Below are positions 1 through 12,999 of a stretch of DNA of 64,000 nucleotides, one piece after another (positions within the stretch are counted from its first letter, which is position 1; each line of letters opens with the position of its first letter). Below the pieces are notes generated by a model. The model saw only the letters and a program-made list of their open reading frames with translations. It made no database searches and had not been told where the DNA came from. Where the stretch lies: assembly GCA_003439945.1 (NCBI GenBank), contig QVRM01006771.1, positions 804,501-868,500 of the forward strand. Reading direction: 5' to 3'. Both the position numbers and the translations under genes were made by a program. Source of the stretch: Dermanyssus gallinae (lineage: Eukaryota; Arthropoda; Arachnida; Mesostigmata; Dermanyssidae).

Positions 1-2265
1 ATTGGCTGACTGATCACCCGACTAGCCCCGCCTGCCGTGTAGGCTTGGCTATCGACCATTTCTCTTCTGGCAGCAGTGTACTCACTTGTAGGAGGAGTAC
101 GCTCGCGCAGGAGGCAGAAAGATCGATAGTCGAGACTCGAGTTCGGCTGGCGGAAACACCTTAGGGACATTGAGGCTGCCTCCTAGCCTGATCCTCCAAG
201 GGGGAACGCCGGTGAGAGTAGAGCTGTCCAATTGAGTGAAGTGTTTATGCCTTCATATGTGCGTTACATCGTATAGCGGCCCTTAATCGGCAGGAGCACT
301 GGTGCGAGCACTGTTGTGAAGAGCAGGTAGAAGTTTGTACATCATTACGTACATATGACCCACCACCTGTGTGAAAGACACTCAGGCCACAGAGGAAGAA
401 ATCAGGACGACCATCGCGGCTGTCCCCTTTCGCCGAGGATTCGCACAGGGATGAACACGTATAAGCGGCGGCGTGGTCTTGGGAACGGGGCTAGTGCAAT
501 AGCTAGTCATGCTTCAACACCTACTAGGGTGTTGCCGCTTCGTTCCCTGTTGTTGACCAACGTTTTCCCCAAGCGATGATGCTCATTGAGAAAAGAGGAT
601 AAACTGTACCGCTGGGAGTCTGTGGCCACCGTTCAGTTCTGCCACACGGACGGTTGAAGAAACCCTAGATATCTCAACATGTCCGTTTCTGGTGCCGCTC
701 TTAGCGTCTCTGATAAAATAAGGGGTGCTTATTTTGGTCTACATGTCAAGCGACAAATAAATCTATCTATCTATCCATAAGCTGGCTTGTAAATCGTGTT
801 CTCAGACACGGATCATGAGGTTACAGTAACACCATGTATAGTTTGAATGCGACCTTTTTGTGATAAGACGATTAACCGACAAGATGTGACGCCGCTTTTC
901 AAGCCAGACCTTTCGAATCTGCATCGTCCACCGCGCTTAATTCACGTTCAATGTACGCCTGGTAGGCGTCAGCGTTGCGCCGGCGGAATCAGCTGTTTCG
1001 ATCGGCCGTTGTTGCTATTGTCGTTGTTGCTGTCGTAGCTTCGACGTTAGTTAAATTGTGTCGGTTGGCTGCTCCCCTTGTAGAGAGATCTATTGACAGG
1101 CTATCAGTCAACGACAACGCTAACTACCTGATCAGTTTTCGGCCCTATTGATATGTAAATATAATGAGATGCAAAGTACGGCGTCCATGGACACGAGAAG
1201 TGAAGCCAAGGCGCTGAGGTCTTCGGTCGGTTCCCTCCTCCAAGGAGGAAATAGAGCGAATATCTCAATACACAATATACACAAACTGAAGCCGACTGGC
1301 GAGTATATACTTGAGCAACTTCGCTAGCGCTATATTGGCTGATAGAGGGTAAACACGTCACCCAGGTTTGTGGGGAGCCGAAAACAATCTGTGACGTTCT
1401 CTGCGTTAGCGCAAACAACAGGAAAACGGTAAAGTTTGGTTGAGCCGGCGCTCAGTTACAAAAAACAAAAAACAAAAGCGCAGACCGTGATCACAACTTT
1501 GCTGTAGTATAAAGCAAATAGACGTAAAATAGCCCACGGACGAATGTATGCAAATATATATACGATAATAACGACAGGTCTTCCACAGCTTCAAGTTGAG
1601 GACCAAACAATCTAAATAATTTGAACGTTAAATGGGTGCGCATGTAGCGGCTAGGATCCTAGCAGATCCAGAAGGCATCTTTCTGAGAGCATTAGATGTG
1701 ACTTTGTGGTGCTCCATAGGAAATTACGCTCTACAGTTAAAAGGCAAAACGATACCCGCAGAACACCGATTTGCAAAAGGAAGGAGAGAAAACTCTAATT
1801 GTAGCAACAATATTAGACATTTGACCCCAAAAAAAACCGTTGCTGGTGTGGAACCAACTTCGGAATAGAAATTTAGCACTACTTTGGAATAGACATTTAA
1901 CACTTCATTCGACTTTAACTAAACGTAAAGCACAGCACTTACTGAGAAATTGAAATATCTATTTTTAGCTAAAGATTATTCCAGGTATATGTAACCTCGC
2001 GTCAACCTTATAATATGCTTTAATACCTATATTTTCAGTGCTAAACAAAAGAAAACATGGGTGTACTAATATTCAAAAGCTTGAGAATACCCAATACGAG
2101 ACATGCTTATTAGAGCATAAATAGAAAAAGAAAAAAACGTTGTGTCAAATTTAAAGTTTTTACTTAAGGACACTAGTAGGGCCGTGGCTTTCAAGAACCG
2201 CAATTGTTGACTGACTCCATCGTCTAAGCCAAGAGCCGAAAATTGTTGTGATGGCTGCATCCTTG
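1..2265. other. Non-coding stretch, no gene recognised
   Basis: Only short random open frames are present on either strand, and none shows a recognisable domain or a convincing pair of splice sites. A run of the tetramer TCTA lies near 757-773, following about 400 bases of mixed sequence. This layout resembles the 3' end of some non-LTR retrotransposons, but no protein homology supports that reading. Confidence 0.5.
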
Positions 2266-2269
2266 GATA

Positions 2270-2431
<162 letters not shown>

Positions 2432-2437
2432 ACTATT

Positions 2438-2532
2438 CTAAATGTAAAAGGGGTGGAACCCGGGTCTCGTGGACTTGTGAGTCCCACACTAGTCGTTGCC
2501 AGTTGCCGATGACGTGCGTGCATCATAATTTT
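2438..2532 (-). repeat. Short interspersed repeat (SINE-A), antisense fragment
   Basis: The reverse complement matches the core of a repeat also found at 26625-26815, 40975-41095, 50343-50530 and 54685-54862. Shared landmarks are a GCGC.ACTA.CAG..TGCGTGA.TAGTGTG block followed by a GGATTCC-type block. It directly follows the (AT)n tract. The family is short, dispersed and non-coding, so SINE or MITE are both possible; I see no clear RNA polymerase III boxes. Confidence 0.6.
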
Positions 2533-2714
2533 TGAACGCTCTGAAAACCCTATTTTAGACGCTTGTAATAAGATAAGTTGCCTGTGGCTCGATGTCGCCT
2601 AAATGCATCTGTCGTCATCGCGTTCTCGTTACTGGAAGTATATAGGCTTTCTTCAGCAGAGGTATGCAGCACCAGAGCAATGACAACCACGTCCCACAAA
2701 TACAACCAGCAAGG

Positions 2715-2815
2715 TCGGAGCTCGAACTTGCAATCGTTTCGCCAACCATGGTTGCCGTGGCGACTCCCCGTTTCGAACGGTGCGTTAGCCCTCTAAGCCA
2801 CCGCCGCTACAAATT
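2715..2815 (-). repeat. tRNA-like sequence (SINE head or tRNA pseudogene)
   Basis: On the minus strand a TGGCTTAGAGGGCTAACG block resembles a Pol III A box. About 60 bases downstream a GTTCGAGCTCC block resembles a B box. The spacing and the long segment between them recall a class II (Ser/Leu-like) tRNA, but the acceptor stem does not pair well, so a tRNA-derived SINE or tRNA pseudogene fits better than a working tRNA gene. Confidence 0.4.
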
Positions 2816-2829
2816 TAGAAACCAACATA

Positions 2830-5050
2830 ATTTTGAGACGTTAGAGGGCCATTAGAAAGAAAAACGTAAATAAAAAGGGTTAAATTATAGTGCCGACCAA
2901 AACAGCTTCGTCGTGTAGTTGCCTACGGTTCACAAATAAATGATAAAAGAACGCGTCTTTGGAGCAGCTGCTATGTAAATGCTGCCATGTGGCCTGCGTC
3001 ATCTTGAAATGGACGGTTCACACTCTGTGCGGTTTACATCTTAAATATATAAAAGCAAGGCTGCTTAACGCAAACTTTCGAGCAAAGAATCCAGCATGAT
3101 CAACTAATTCTACCTTCGCAGCAACCAATAGCTGAGTTTAACCCTGTCATAGTTGCTATCTGCTTAGCTTTGCCACTTAACGCGTTCCTTATAAACTGCA
3201 ACGTGTGCGAAGTTATATATTTATGTCCAAGATAGTCAAAAACCTTTCTTACCGACATTTAAGCATCATTTGTAGTACATAGAAGTTCTGCCGTCTCATC
3301 GATTTGTATTTCAAAACTTGTCTCGACGAAACCAAAACGTGTCTCGAAGTCTTCCTAGCCGTTGCCGCTGCTTTGTGTGTCGCTATGATGCAGATCCAGA
3401 TGCAAACGTTTTCCATGTGTATAGAGAAGCGTACCATAGTGCTGTAAAACGAAATTTTGCAGCTAGTAATTTTTTTTTCAATTGTAAATAATAACTTGAA
3501 AGCAGGACCCTCTCTTCGATTAAAGTGCATTGCACTAAGGAATGTTGTAAGTAGTCTGCTGCAAATACGGGGGTGTTCAACGTGTACAATTGAGTGGTTC
3601 TGCTTGTACCTAATCTTAAGGCTGAGAGAGCGGGTCCGTCGGGTCTTCATGAAGATTCGGAAGGGTTCTGCGCTCGGACTGTTTTCAATGCACATTATTT
3701 TTCTGTCTATGAGGGTCATAATCTCCCCCAAATCGTAACCGATTCGCTCTAACTGCTACAGGCTGCTTTGCAAAGCTTTAATTTCACTCGGAATATGATG
3801 CCCTGCGATGTTTTTATTCCCCTTGCTTTCTTGTTTGATAGAATCTTGACATGTCCCACAACATCTGTAGGGCCATTAATCATTCAAAATTCTAGTCAGC
3901 AAGCCATTGCTTCTCAAGACATCGTCTCCACTGAAAGCTGCAATCGCAATAAATATACTGGCCAAATAATACAGCCAATATCTTACTCCATCACTGTAAA
4001 ATGATTTCACGTTTCCCATTGCTACTGGAGAGCACTGTGTGAGGACAATGTTACGGAACGTATGTTGCTATCTATCGGCGGTTATCAACAATGCCGCCTT
4101 ATCAACTCTAAACAATGCTTTATCTTGTTAGTACAGATTACATCTATCCTTCTACATTATATTTGGAAACGCAACAAAGTTGTGCTGTTGTTTACTTTAG
4201 CTTGCGTAGTCTGATACTATACTAGTGAAGATTAAACGGGCATCTTTTGTGACATCCTAGAACAGGCGTACATTTACCTGTACGCAGATAGTGATATTGA
4301 CGTGCGATTAGCAGTCGCTGCGATGCCAGAAACTCAGCAGCTAAGGTTTTTTTCAGTCCAGGTAAATTGTTTGGTTTCTGTTGAGCTCTTGCCATATGAG
4401 TGTCGGATTTTGTCGTCGTGAATGAATTGGTCTACAACATCTCCAAATTGCCTTAAGTTATATTCGGCCATGCTTTTGAATTGCCGAGTTGACAAAGCTA
4501 TAACATTGTAATTGTACTCATTTTACTAACTAACGTACACTTATGTTATATTAGTTAAATGTTATGTAACGAGCACATCATCGGCATGAACGCGTTATGC
4601 GTCGGGCCCGGATCAAATCTGCGATGTATAACAACAACGTCTCAGGTCATTTCCACCATACTGTTCTGTCGGTAACGAACTGCCGACCAATTTGTCTGGG
4701 GTGCGTGGTGGTGAAGCCTGAAGTCGGGCCGTAGGTAGATAGGTGGGTGGGTGTGTGGTTGGGAGTAGACTACACAGCGGCTGTGATGAGCCTCACGCGT
4801 CTTCAACTGCGGTCCGATTTCCTACGTATTGTCGTAACCGAGACTCAGCGTCGGTGGTAATCATCATACCGTCGTTACCTAATAGGGCACAACGTATAGC
4901 TAGGCATTGGAGAAGCTAATTGAGCCGGTCCACGTGACAGGTCCATGTGCACGCATGCCGGGACTGGTGCAGGAACGCATGCTATACGATATACTCCACT
5001 GCTACTACTACTGCCTCTAATGTGCGTCGTTGTTGTCTCTCTTTGTGCGT
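2830..5050. other. Non-coding stretch, no gene recognised
   Basis: Frames up to about 160 codons occur near 3249-3731 (minus) but have biased, low-information composition and no domain that I recognise. No splice-bounded exon is apparent. Confidence 0.45.
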
Positions 5051-5254
5051 GTACTGGGTGGATCAAAAGGTTTCCCGCATAGTTTACATGCAGCGACCGG
5101 TCGCATGTCTCCAAGTCCATGTACCTTTTATTGTTCAATATAAACGTTTCGCCGAAGCTCAACGCACGTAGTCCAACGATCCTCAACCATTTATAGATTG
5201 CGAGCAAAGAAATGATCAACATGTCATAAGGCCTACTTTTAGCTAGGAAATTAC

Positions 5255-5990
5255 TCATTTATGGCGTTCTGGAAAGATTTTGTTTAGGTCCCAGTATAGA
5301 GAATATAGTCGTACGGGATCATATCTGGAGAGCAAAGAAGTTGTTTGACAATTTGAAATGCTCGTTTTCGTCATTTGGCCCGGGATACAAAATATGCAGT
5401 AGGGGAGAGGCGCATTGTCGTGCTGAAACAGAACCGTGTTCTCGAGTGCTTCTGCGGGCCGTAGTGTTACGATATTTTGGTCTGGTCCTGCATGTGACAG
5501 TCGCCACGTAGACACCAGGTACATAGTGCATGGCTATCACTTCCTGGTATGTACAAACGCAGTCTTTCACGAGAAGTACGAATTGTGCACCTGCCGGTTC
5601 TGCTTGCAGAGGTGTGCCAAGTACCACGCAGTAGAATATACAGCGGTGGATCAGAAATTGTTGCACTACTTTCCTCACCGGAAGCGCGAAGGAGGTAAAG
5701 CATTATGGAGAAACGTTTTCGAAGTTTACATTATACTTAATTTAAGTGCAACAAACATAATTGGGTGTTACGATACTCTTCTTCAGCTTCGGTCCAAGAT
5801 AGTTGCGTAGTACTCTCCAGACCTCCTGTTGGGAGGTAGTCAACTAAGAGGATACCGTTTGCATCCTCGAAAACGGTCGCCAAAAAGCCTATTCGGTCGA
5901 GATCGGAAGTGGCATTTTACAAGGGCTGCGTTGGCTCAAAAGTCTTGCGGATTTCACGTTAAAAGTTTCAAATTGCTTTTCGAATTTCAC
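5255..5990 (-). pseudogene. Mariner-family transposase remnant
   Basis: The minus strand carries two blocks of a mariner DDD transposase in different frames. The upstream block (about 5990-5760) reads ATVFEDANGILLVDYLPTGG, the conserved core around the first catalytic region. The downstream block (about 5480-5255) reads VLFQHDNAPLP, containing the second catalytic Asp, then SRYDPVRLYSLYWDLNK in place of the usual YSPDLAPSDY. Mariner transposases cut and paste the element at TA sites. This copy is dead: the frame shifts, the third catalytic motif is altered, and about 270 bases of foreign sequence split the two blocks. A TGGGTGGATCAAAAGGTTTC stretch near 5056 could be a decayed terminal repeat; I found no matching inverted end. 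Confidence 0.75.
5490..5690. repeat. Unnamed short repeat, second copy at 10630-10800
   Basis: Translating the plus strand here and at 10630-10800 gives related strings (YIVHG, CRFC.Q.C.KYHAV), showing two diverged copies of one repeat about 170 bases long. This copy sits inside the mariner transposase remnant, so it probably inserted there. The coding appearance is likely coincidental, because no intact frame extends beyond the shared block. Confidence 0.5.
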
Positions 5991-5999
5991 ATCCTTGTT

Positions 6000-7260
6000 G
6001 GTTGTTGTACGAAACCATTGTTAGCTCGTGCTGTAGCCACTTGGCTATAAGTTTTCATTAAACATAAATGTTGATGCCACTACCTCACCTACTGCATCAT
6101 AAATTACTTGTGATTACCTACCACCGATATTTCGCAATGCTGCAATCAATGGTGGTAGGCGACCACAAATTTGTGGCTTTCGAGCACAGTTTTTCGTCTC
6201 AAGCTGCTTTTTGGCCATGTAAAGTTGTGTTCTCTTCGTCCTATATTACCCGTTGTAAATCAGGCGGTCCCCTTGCGTGCTGTACGCTATGTCATTGCTC
6301 CATAAACTGCATCTGTTTTGGTTATAATTTCTGTTGCAATTAGGCCTCCAAAGATGAAGTGTATAATCACCACACTGTACTTGTTTTGCTTCATTATCAC
6401 TCGAGGGTCTGACGTGTCACAATTACGCGACCTGTACTAGACGCAATTCGAATCATCTATAATAGTTGTTTTTATTACTGCAGAAGGACGGCCCGCTTCG
6501 GTACTGCAGTTGGCATGAGCATTTTGAACTTATAAACAGACATTTCTACAAACGTTTTGACTTACCAAATCATATTGTTCTTATAAGTTAGTAAGGCCTA
6601 ACTTTCGAGTGTCTTGCAACTGGCTTCACGTAAAGCTTACCTCTTACGGTCTGTGTTCCCCTTTTGTGTTTTTGTCTATGTTGTCAGAGTTGGCCATTAC
6701 TTTGTGCCGCACAAGTGACAACATGATAGATATATAAATATGAGAAGTAATATATTATGTGTGAGTATATAGACTCAAGCACTTTGACCAGTCCATTCCC
6801 TTAGCAAACAACTCGTTGTTTTGCAACCGCACATCTTGTGAAGTAACGACAACGACATTGAACTATGACTTTCATTACCACTCCCAAACAAGACATTTCT
6901 GTCACTCAACCGATGAGAAAAATGCTTGTTTTTACAGATTCTGCGATCCCCTTCAGTGCCCGTACTCTATTTGGATGATCTTTTTATATGTCAAATTAAT
7001 TAATAGCATATATATACCAACAGGAGGTTCTTGTTATTACTGATAAAAGAAAATAGGTATGGAAATATTCACATGAGAAATTTAAGCATCGGTCACAGCC
7101 GATTCGGCCGTTCAATCACAGTAGTTCAATCAATAATTATAAAAACAAAACCCAGAAGGTGGCAGAACAGTTTAAGCAAACACTACTGCTCACACGAAAG
7201 GTGTGAACAATACCTTTTTCTAGAGAATGCAGCGGTGGATTCCTACAAACGGCGTACACG
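6000..7260. other. Non-coding stretch, no gene recognised
   Basis: Short frames only, with no domain, splice-bounded exon or named repeat. It may include 5' flanking sequence of the mariner remnant, but this cannot be shown from the sequence. Confidence 0.45.
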
Positions 7261-7261
7261 A

Positions 7262-7326
<65 letters not shown>
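7262..7326. repeat. (AT)n microsatellite
   Basis: A pure AT run of about 65 bases. Confidence 0.97.
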
Positions 7327-7328
<2 letters not shown>

Positions 7329-7469
7329 TAATTTGCGTGTGGCCCAATCTACTCCTCGTTTATATATAAATATATATGTCGTGGATATGCTATCTTTAAA
7401 GTCTCGTAAAAACTAGATTGCTAAAAATGTTTACTTTTGTTTTTAAACATTAATATTTTTATTATTATT

Positions 7470-7640
7470 ATTATGAAGGCCTGTGATTGTCCCCAATACG
7501 CGAGACTAACTGGCCAGGGACGCTTCTGTCTTAAACGCTCGATGGTCTCGCCGCCTGTGTACCCTGTGGCACCTTCTTGTTGGAACCAGAGTTTACTGGC
7601 AGCAATTCCGTATAAATCGCCTAAAACGAATTAAGGATCA
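7470..7640 (+). repeat. Unnamed dispersed repeat, related to 11060-11275
   Basis: This stretch on the plus strand and the reverse complement of 11060-11275 share an ordered series of matches: AAGGCC.GTGA, TACGCGA, AC.TGTC, GTTGGAACCA. They are two inverted, diverged copies of one repeat, probably a DNA-transposon fragment. No protein assignment is possible. Confidence 0.4.
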
Positions 7641-7649
7641 TTCTGCAAT

Positions 7650-7790
7650 AATGCTCGCCGATCACCGTGGAGTGAAAATGGGGTCCAATAATTCTGTTAG
7701 AGCAGAGACCACACTAGATTGTTACATATAGCACACGTTACGGCTCCTCGTGAATCACGTGCGGGTTCTCGGTTACCCAGATTTAATAGT
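7650..7790 (+). repeat. Unnamed dispersed repeat, related to 24845-24945
   Basis: Shares CTCGCCG..., ATGGAGTGAAAA-like, CGTGAATCAC and TTCTCGG blocks in the same order with 24845-24945. It directly follows the repeat at 7470, so both may belong to one larger decayed element. Confidence 0.4.
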
Positions 7791-7939
7791 TTTGGCTATT
7801 CACACTTTAGATAGAGATAAGTTTTGTGAAAAAATATATGTTTTTTCATAAACTTGGCATTTTCATCAAGACATTGTTGTGAAATATTATTACACTACTC
7901 GCCCTTAGCATTAATGAGCTAGAAGCGGACTTCTGGCTT

Positions 7940-8330
7940 TAATTTATCATTTCAGCTCATTCCACACAGATTCGATAACATTCAGGTCGGAAGGCCATTC
8001 TGTCTACTTCTAAGATAATTCCAGTTTCTGCGAGTTACTCGCGAATACGTGCAGTGTGCCGCTCGGCTTAGCATTGCTGTGCATACAGATGAATTATTAT
8101 TACAAATAGCTCTTGCATAAGGCACGACGTAAAGTGTCACGATCGCCTATACGTACCATTCGGCAGCTGAGCTTCTTTTTATGATACCGCTGAATGAAGG
8201 GAATCTCCAAAAGTTCTGTTTTCTTGCCTAAAAAGACAGTTTTCTTCTCGACACCGGTACACGCTATTTCGTCTATACATGCCGTAGAAAAGCTGGTCTC
8301 CTGGTCTCCTCGGTGAATGGCACGGCCAGA
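7940..8330 (-). pseudogene. Tc1-like transposase remnant, C-terminal part
   Basis: On the minus strand the sequence reads TEWPSDLNVIESVWNELK (about 8005-7950), a clear match to the W-P-x-x-SPDLNPIEN-W-x-ELK block of Tc1-family DD34E transposases. Upstream, FICMHSNAKPSG aligns with the FMHDNA.PH block, but the catalytic Asp is lost. Two stop codons lie between the blocks. The remnant probably extends toward 8600, but I cannot align that part. It cannot encode an active transposase. Confidence 0.65.
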
Positions 8331-8829
8331 CAGTGATCAGCAGTTAAATTTTCGTAAGCTCAAACGAACCTCGTCATCGAGCTTGTCTGTGACCATGTGA
8401 GCTTGTGTGTAAGATGTGGTCAGCTGTTGTGCATGTACAGCGAGCGTGTAGGGCCTAGTATTTATGTTATTCACCCTTTGTCTCACCCTACGCGCACTAC
8501 GACTATTTCGAGAGCACTACGGAGATGTTGTCGTAACTCTGAGTAAAAAGAGGCGGTCGTCGTCCTGATTAGTTGTAGCTTGGGACCTGTCGAACTGCGC
8601 TCTCTGGTAGAATCATTCAATGGCTGTCAATGAGAGACTACATACTGTTCACAGATTCTGCGAACTGTATGTGATTGGTTCATATTCCGTTGCCAAGCGA
8701 AAACGTCGACCGACTACCGTCCAACCTCGAGCACTCTTCGGTTCACTGCTTCAACGGGTTGTGAGCGGGACATATTGCTTCAACGTTCCGGTCGTATTTA
8801 AATGCTAATTTTAGTTCTAGAGCACGTGG

Positions 8830-9990
8830 AGCTAGTTGACACAACAAAATTTCAATTAGGTTTATAGTTAAAATGAAAAAGTCAATCATACATTTGTTTT
8901 CAAACACTTTTTTTTACGTAGCAAGGTTTTTTTAACACATCTTACTTAAACGTCTTGAGAAAAAAGAAAAGACGTGAGTCCTAACACAACTTTTTGGTTT
9001 ACCGTGTTTATGGCTAACTTGATCGTTAGTCAACGGTCTTTCATATTGTCTTATTATTGTGAGTACAAAATATGTCTGAAGTCAAATGTGATGGGGGCTT
9101 TTATGCCCCGATGTAGATATATATATATATATATATATATATACGTGGACTTAAACATTCACACGTATATATAATTCCTAAATAAATAAGATTGGTTAAA
9201 TATATATACAATTGTATCAAGGGATATGCCAGTTTATTTCCTTTCAAGCATATAAATGCATGTCATGTTATTCAGCATACTATATGTCTGTTTCTTTATA
9301 AAGGCATTCCATTTCGTTTATCATTGCAAAAAAGCAGGCTTCTCGATAATGTCCATCGGGAAGAAAATATCATACATTATGTAAAGTTAGGTAGTCGTGT
9401 ACTGTTCTGTATTCTACAACGAGCATTCAAACTGGAAATAGTTGTTAATTAAAGTGGAAAATAATATATATATATATATTTATGCACACACGGCCATAGT
9501 TGGTGTTTATGATTTTTTGTTTTTGACTATGTGTGACCACATGTATTGTATGTGCGTATAATAATGGCACACATTCTAATAATACTTTTGCCGTCCATAA
9601 CAGATTATGGTCGGCCTCTCAACAATATATGGACGTTTCTGCCATTTTGTCATTCATCCAACTGTACGTTAATGCAGATGATACGCTTCTCATCGCCGGT
9701 AATTACGTTTTAGAAAAAAATATAGGTTTTGCATTGTCTTTGTACCATCGAGTTCCAAATTTGTATAATTACACGCATAATTTAATGTGCTTTTATAGGT
9801 GCCCACTAAAAATACAGCTCTGTCGTATCGAGATATATTCGGTAGAAACTCATTCGCTATACATTCATACCATGAAAATAGCTGATTGCCCTTGCTGACA
9901 CTCTCGCCTCGACCAGGGTTCGCCGACTAGAGATATGTCACCAACCGACAGAATATATATACTTATATGAGGCGTTCGAATAATCAGCTG
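8830..9990. other. Non-coding stretch with short (AT)n tracts
   Basis: AT-rich sequence with (AT)n runs at 9118-9145 and 9463-9480 and no supported gene. Confidence 0.5.
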
Positions 9991-10019
9991 ACATCTTTCA
10001 GAACTTCCTGCACTCGGCT

Positions 10020-10600
10020 TTGCTCTCTCCGGGAACTGCCCTCTTCGTAATCGTAAGAGGACTGGAATTAAACTCACGCAAAACTAAGGCGATTAAGTTT
10101 CGTCGCGGAGGCCGTTTAGCTGCAAACGACGTTATTCGTTGCTGCGGGAGGCCATTGGATTTTGTAAACTTTTTCTTATACTTGGGTTTCCGGCTTTACT
10201 ACAGGGGAACATCGTTCACTGCACACATTGAGGACAGTGTTAACTTGGCACTGACTGCTCTCTACGGAGGGATCGTAGATGTACGGCGACTGGCCGTCGG
10301 TACTGCAGTGCGCTTGTTTATGGTAAAGACTCTGCCAAAGTTGGCGTATAGTTTAGACAAAGTGTGCCAACACCTATCTCAAGCTAATTAATTAATTTGC
10401 TTGAAAGTGCTTGACACTATACATGAAGCATGTATTCTGCCCTTCAATCAAGGTGAGAAGCCGCTTCGGGTATGTATTGTCGGACTGTGCGACGATGGTG
10501 GAGATGCTTCGGCTTATGTGACGGAGCCACTTAACCATTTTTGGAAGAGTGACGACGCAAAGTCACGGAGGCTGCGACGGAGGTAAGAACGCCTGATTTC
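10020..10600 (+). pseudogene. Non-LTR retrotransposon RT C-terminal fragment
   Basis: The plus-strand product from about 10056 contains GLELNSRKTKAIKFRRGGR followed by FLYLGFRLYYRGTSFTAHI and later AVRLFMVKTLPKLAYSLDKV. This order (LN..K.K...F, then YLG, then a run ending in Y) is the end of the palm and the thumb of Jockey/I-type non-LTR reverse transcriptases. The catalytic A, B and YADD motifs that should precede it are absent, so this is a 5'-truncated piece. A stop at 10389 and a following frame (10401-10586) suggest further decay. Confidence 0.6.
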
Positions 10601-10623
10601 TTTGTCTCCTTGGTTGGCCTGCA

Positions 10624-10800
10624 ATGACATGCATGTATATATATACCTGGTACATTGTGCACGGGTTCCATCACCTCGTATGCTTCTGTAAGGAGTTTCA
10701 TGAAGACTATAGCACTCAGTGTATTTGTCGGTTCTGCTCGCAGCAATGCGTTAAGTACCACGCGGTTGATTGTCCGGCATTGCAACAAGATATTAACACA
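10624..10800. repeat. Unnamed short repeat, second copy of 5490-5690
   Basis: Diverged copy of the repeat found inside the mariner remnant at 5490-5690. Here it is not flanked by mariner sequence, which supports it being a separate mobile unit. Confidence 0.5.
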
Positions 10801-11059
10801 AGTTCTCTCAGTGAAACGGCAGGACAACAAATATTTATGTTTAATTATAACATGAACTATCTTGTACATACTTTATTTGAGTGAAATAAATATAATTGAT
10901 TAATCGCAAGAGGGTGAAGTCATTATAATAGGGCTGCCAATACCAAGACGGAGCGTTATTTAACGGGAGCACGCGTGGAGCTTATGAACTCTTGTGCGGC
11001 CCCTGGCGCAAAATAATCATCAGACCCTATTTGTGACGGTGAATGACGAGCGTTATTAA

Positions 11060-11275
11060 ATCATGATTCTAAATGTTATTAACTTAATTTGGATGAAATC
11101 GATAAATTTTGGTTCCAACAATATTAACATCCAATTGAATTTTGCGCCATAAACGACAAGCGCTTTTGTGGCTTGTAACACCACCATAGCCGGCGAAACA
11201 ATTAAGCTTTTGAGGATAAATGTACCGGACAGGTAATTTCGCGTAACGGAGACACTCACTGGCCTTCACGCCGTT
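11060..11275 (-). repeat. Unnamed dispersed repeat, inverted copy of 7470-7640
   Basis: The reverse complement matches 7470-7640 in ordered blocks. Surrounding bases 11280-12130 show no gene; they are AT-rich, with short frames only. Confidence 0.4.
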
Positions 11276-12133
11276 ACAATTTTGCTATGGGTTTTCTGAT
11301 GAGTAAGGTGTACGCTAATATTCCCACGATGGTCAGTGAACTAAAGACCAGCATTAACATGTGCATTAGTGCCATTAAGCCTAATTTGTAGAGCCTAATG
11401 CAAACAAGTGCTTATAAAATGGAGCCTCGTATACAGCTGGTAAGAACGTCGCCACCTCACCGATAATGTATTTCATCAGAAATACCATTATATGTGTATG
11501 AAAATAAGATCAATTATCTTAAACACTCTTGTTTTATGTTACTTTAAAAATATCAGACTTAAAAAATATATATTTATATATACATATTCTCAAACGAATA
11601 TTATATAACAAATGCGTTTATGTGCATTCGGTTATTTATGTTTTTTAGGACCATCACTTTGTGTTTTTATCTTTTGATATGCTGTTTCTTATGCCACACA
11701 GGAGGCGCTATCGTTGTAAACAAATATGCCTGGCTCATCATTGAATAGCGTGATATCAAAGCGGTGAACACAGCATTGCTGGCCTCACATTCTGTCCTCT
11801 CGGACTTAGCCTAACCTTGAACCCTCAGTTCCTCTCTCCATCTACGTAATCCATGACGTGGCCGGCAAATATAGGTCTCTAGGCCACCGCACAAACTAAT
11901 AGATCCGTGGACCCAATAGATAAAATAGGGTACGAGGTCAGACCACGCCTGCTTCGATTTCGTGTCAGTGTTGGTCTGTTACGATGGTGCTCCAATTTCC
12001 CTAACAATAGGTAGAACTTCATTCCACTTCCTCTTGCCACGTGAAACGTAAATTGATGCAATATTGTTTGCTATTATAGAGTTTAGGTATGCTATATTGA
12101 CAACCGGTTATTGTTCTTTCTTCTCGGGGAATG

Positions 12134-12137
<4 letters not shown>

Positions 12138-12203
<66 letters not shown>
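12138..12203. repeat. (AT)n microsatellite
   Basis: A pure AT run of about 65 bases. The following bases to 12910 hold no supported feature. Confidence 0.97.
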
Positions 12204-12206
<3 letters not shown>

Positions 12207-12915
12207 ACTGTATGTTTAATACAATTTATTGTTTTAACTGTTATAAGCAAAGAAAAGAAACGAAGATCAAAGCATATTTATTACAGGGCGCACAATCGGT
12301 TCTGACAGTTCGAGCAACCTAAGGCACTCAGCCCTCTACTTCACCAAAAAGAAAGCTTTTCGAAGACGTGTTTTTTTCAACTTAAATTTAACAGCGTTTA
12401 CGTAAAGATATCCACCTCTTAAATTTACTCCTAAAACATTCATCGCTTATCCTTACTAAACGGCACCCGTAACGTGTCAAACGAAACTAGTATAGCTTTT
12501 AGATTAAGCTTTGAATATGATTAGTACGCAGATAATGGGTATGTAAGTATGCATTTTGTTTAATCAATATATGAATACGCGCTTTAAGAGCGCAAAATAG
12601 AATATCTAGTATGTTGGTGACAATTCTTACTAAAATAAAAGCTGAGTGAATTAAATTGAATTGTTTTTTGAGCCGGGCAAATATATTAATGATGTTTTTG
12701 ATATATGCAATCATTTTGAAAGCATCTAAGGCGCTATTTCTGAGGTAATCAGCTCAAATAATAAATATGTGTTTTTAATTTAAAATATAAATGAATAAAA
12801 ATAAAGCGCGTTACGCACGATGGTGCCAATTTTAAAACACAGTTAGCACAGTTCCGCAAGTTTCTATAGCGATTACTGTTATGAGGTCGGTCACGTATAA
12901 CAGACGGAATTCAAT

Positions 12916-12980
<65 letters not shown>
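12916..12980. repeat. (ATT)n microsatellite
   Basis: A run of ATT on the plus strand, equal to (AAT)n on the minus. It is the same trinucleotide that flanks the R4-like elements at 17-24 kb, but no element adjoins this tract. Confidence 0.97.
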
Positions 12981-12982
<2 letters not shown>

Positions 12983-12999
12983 ATACAGATTACGAATAC

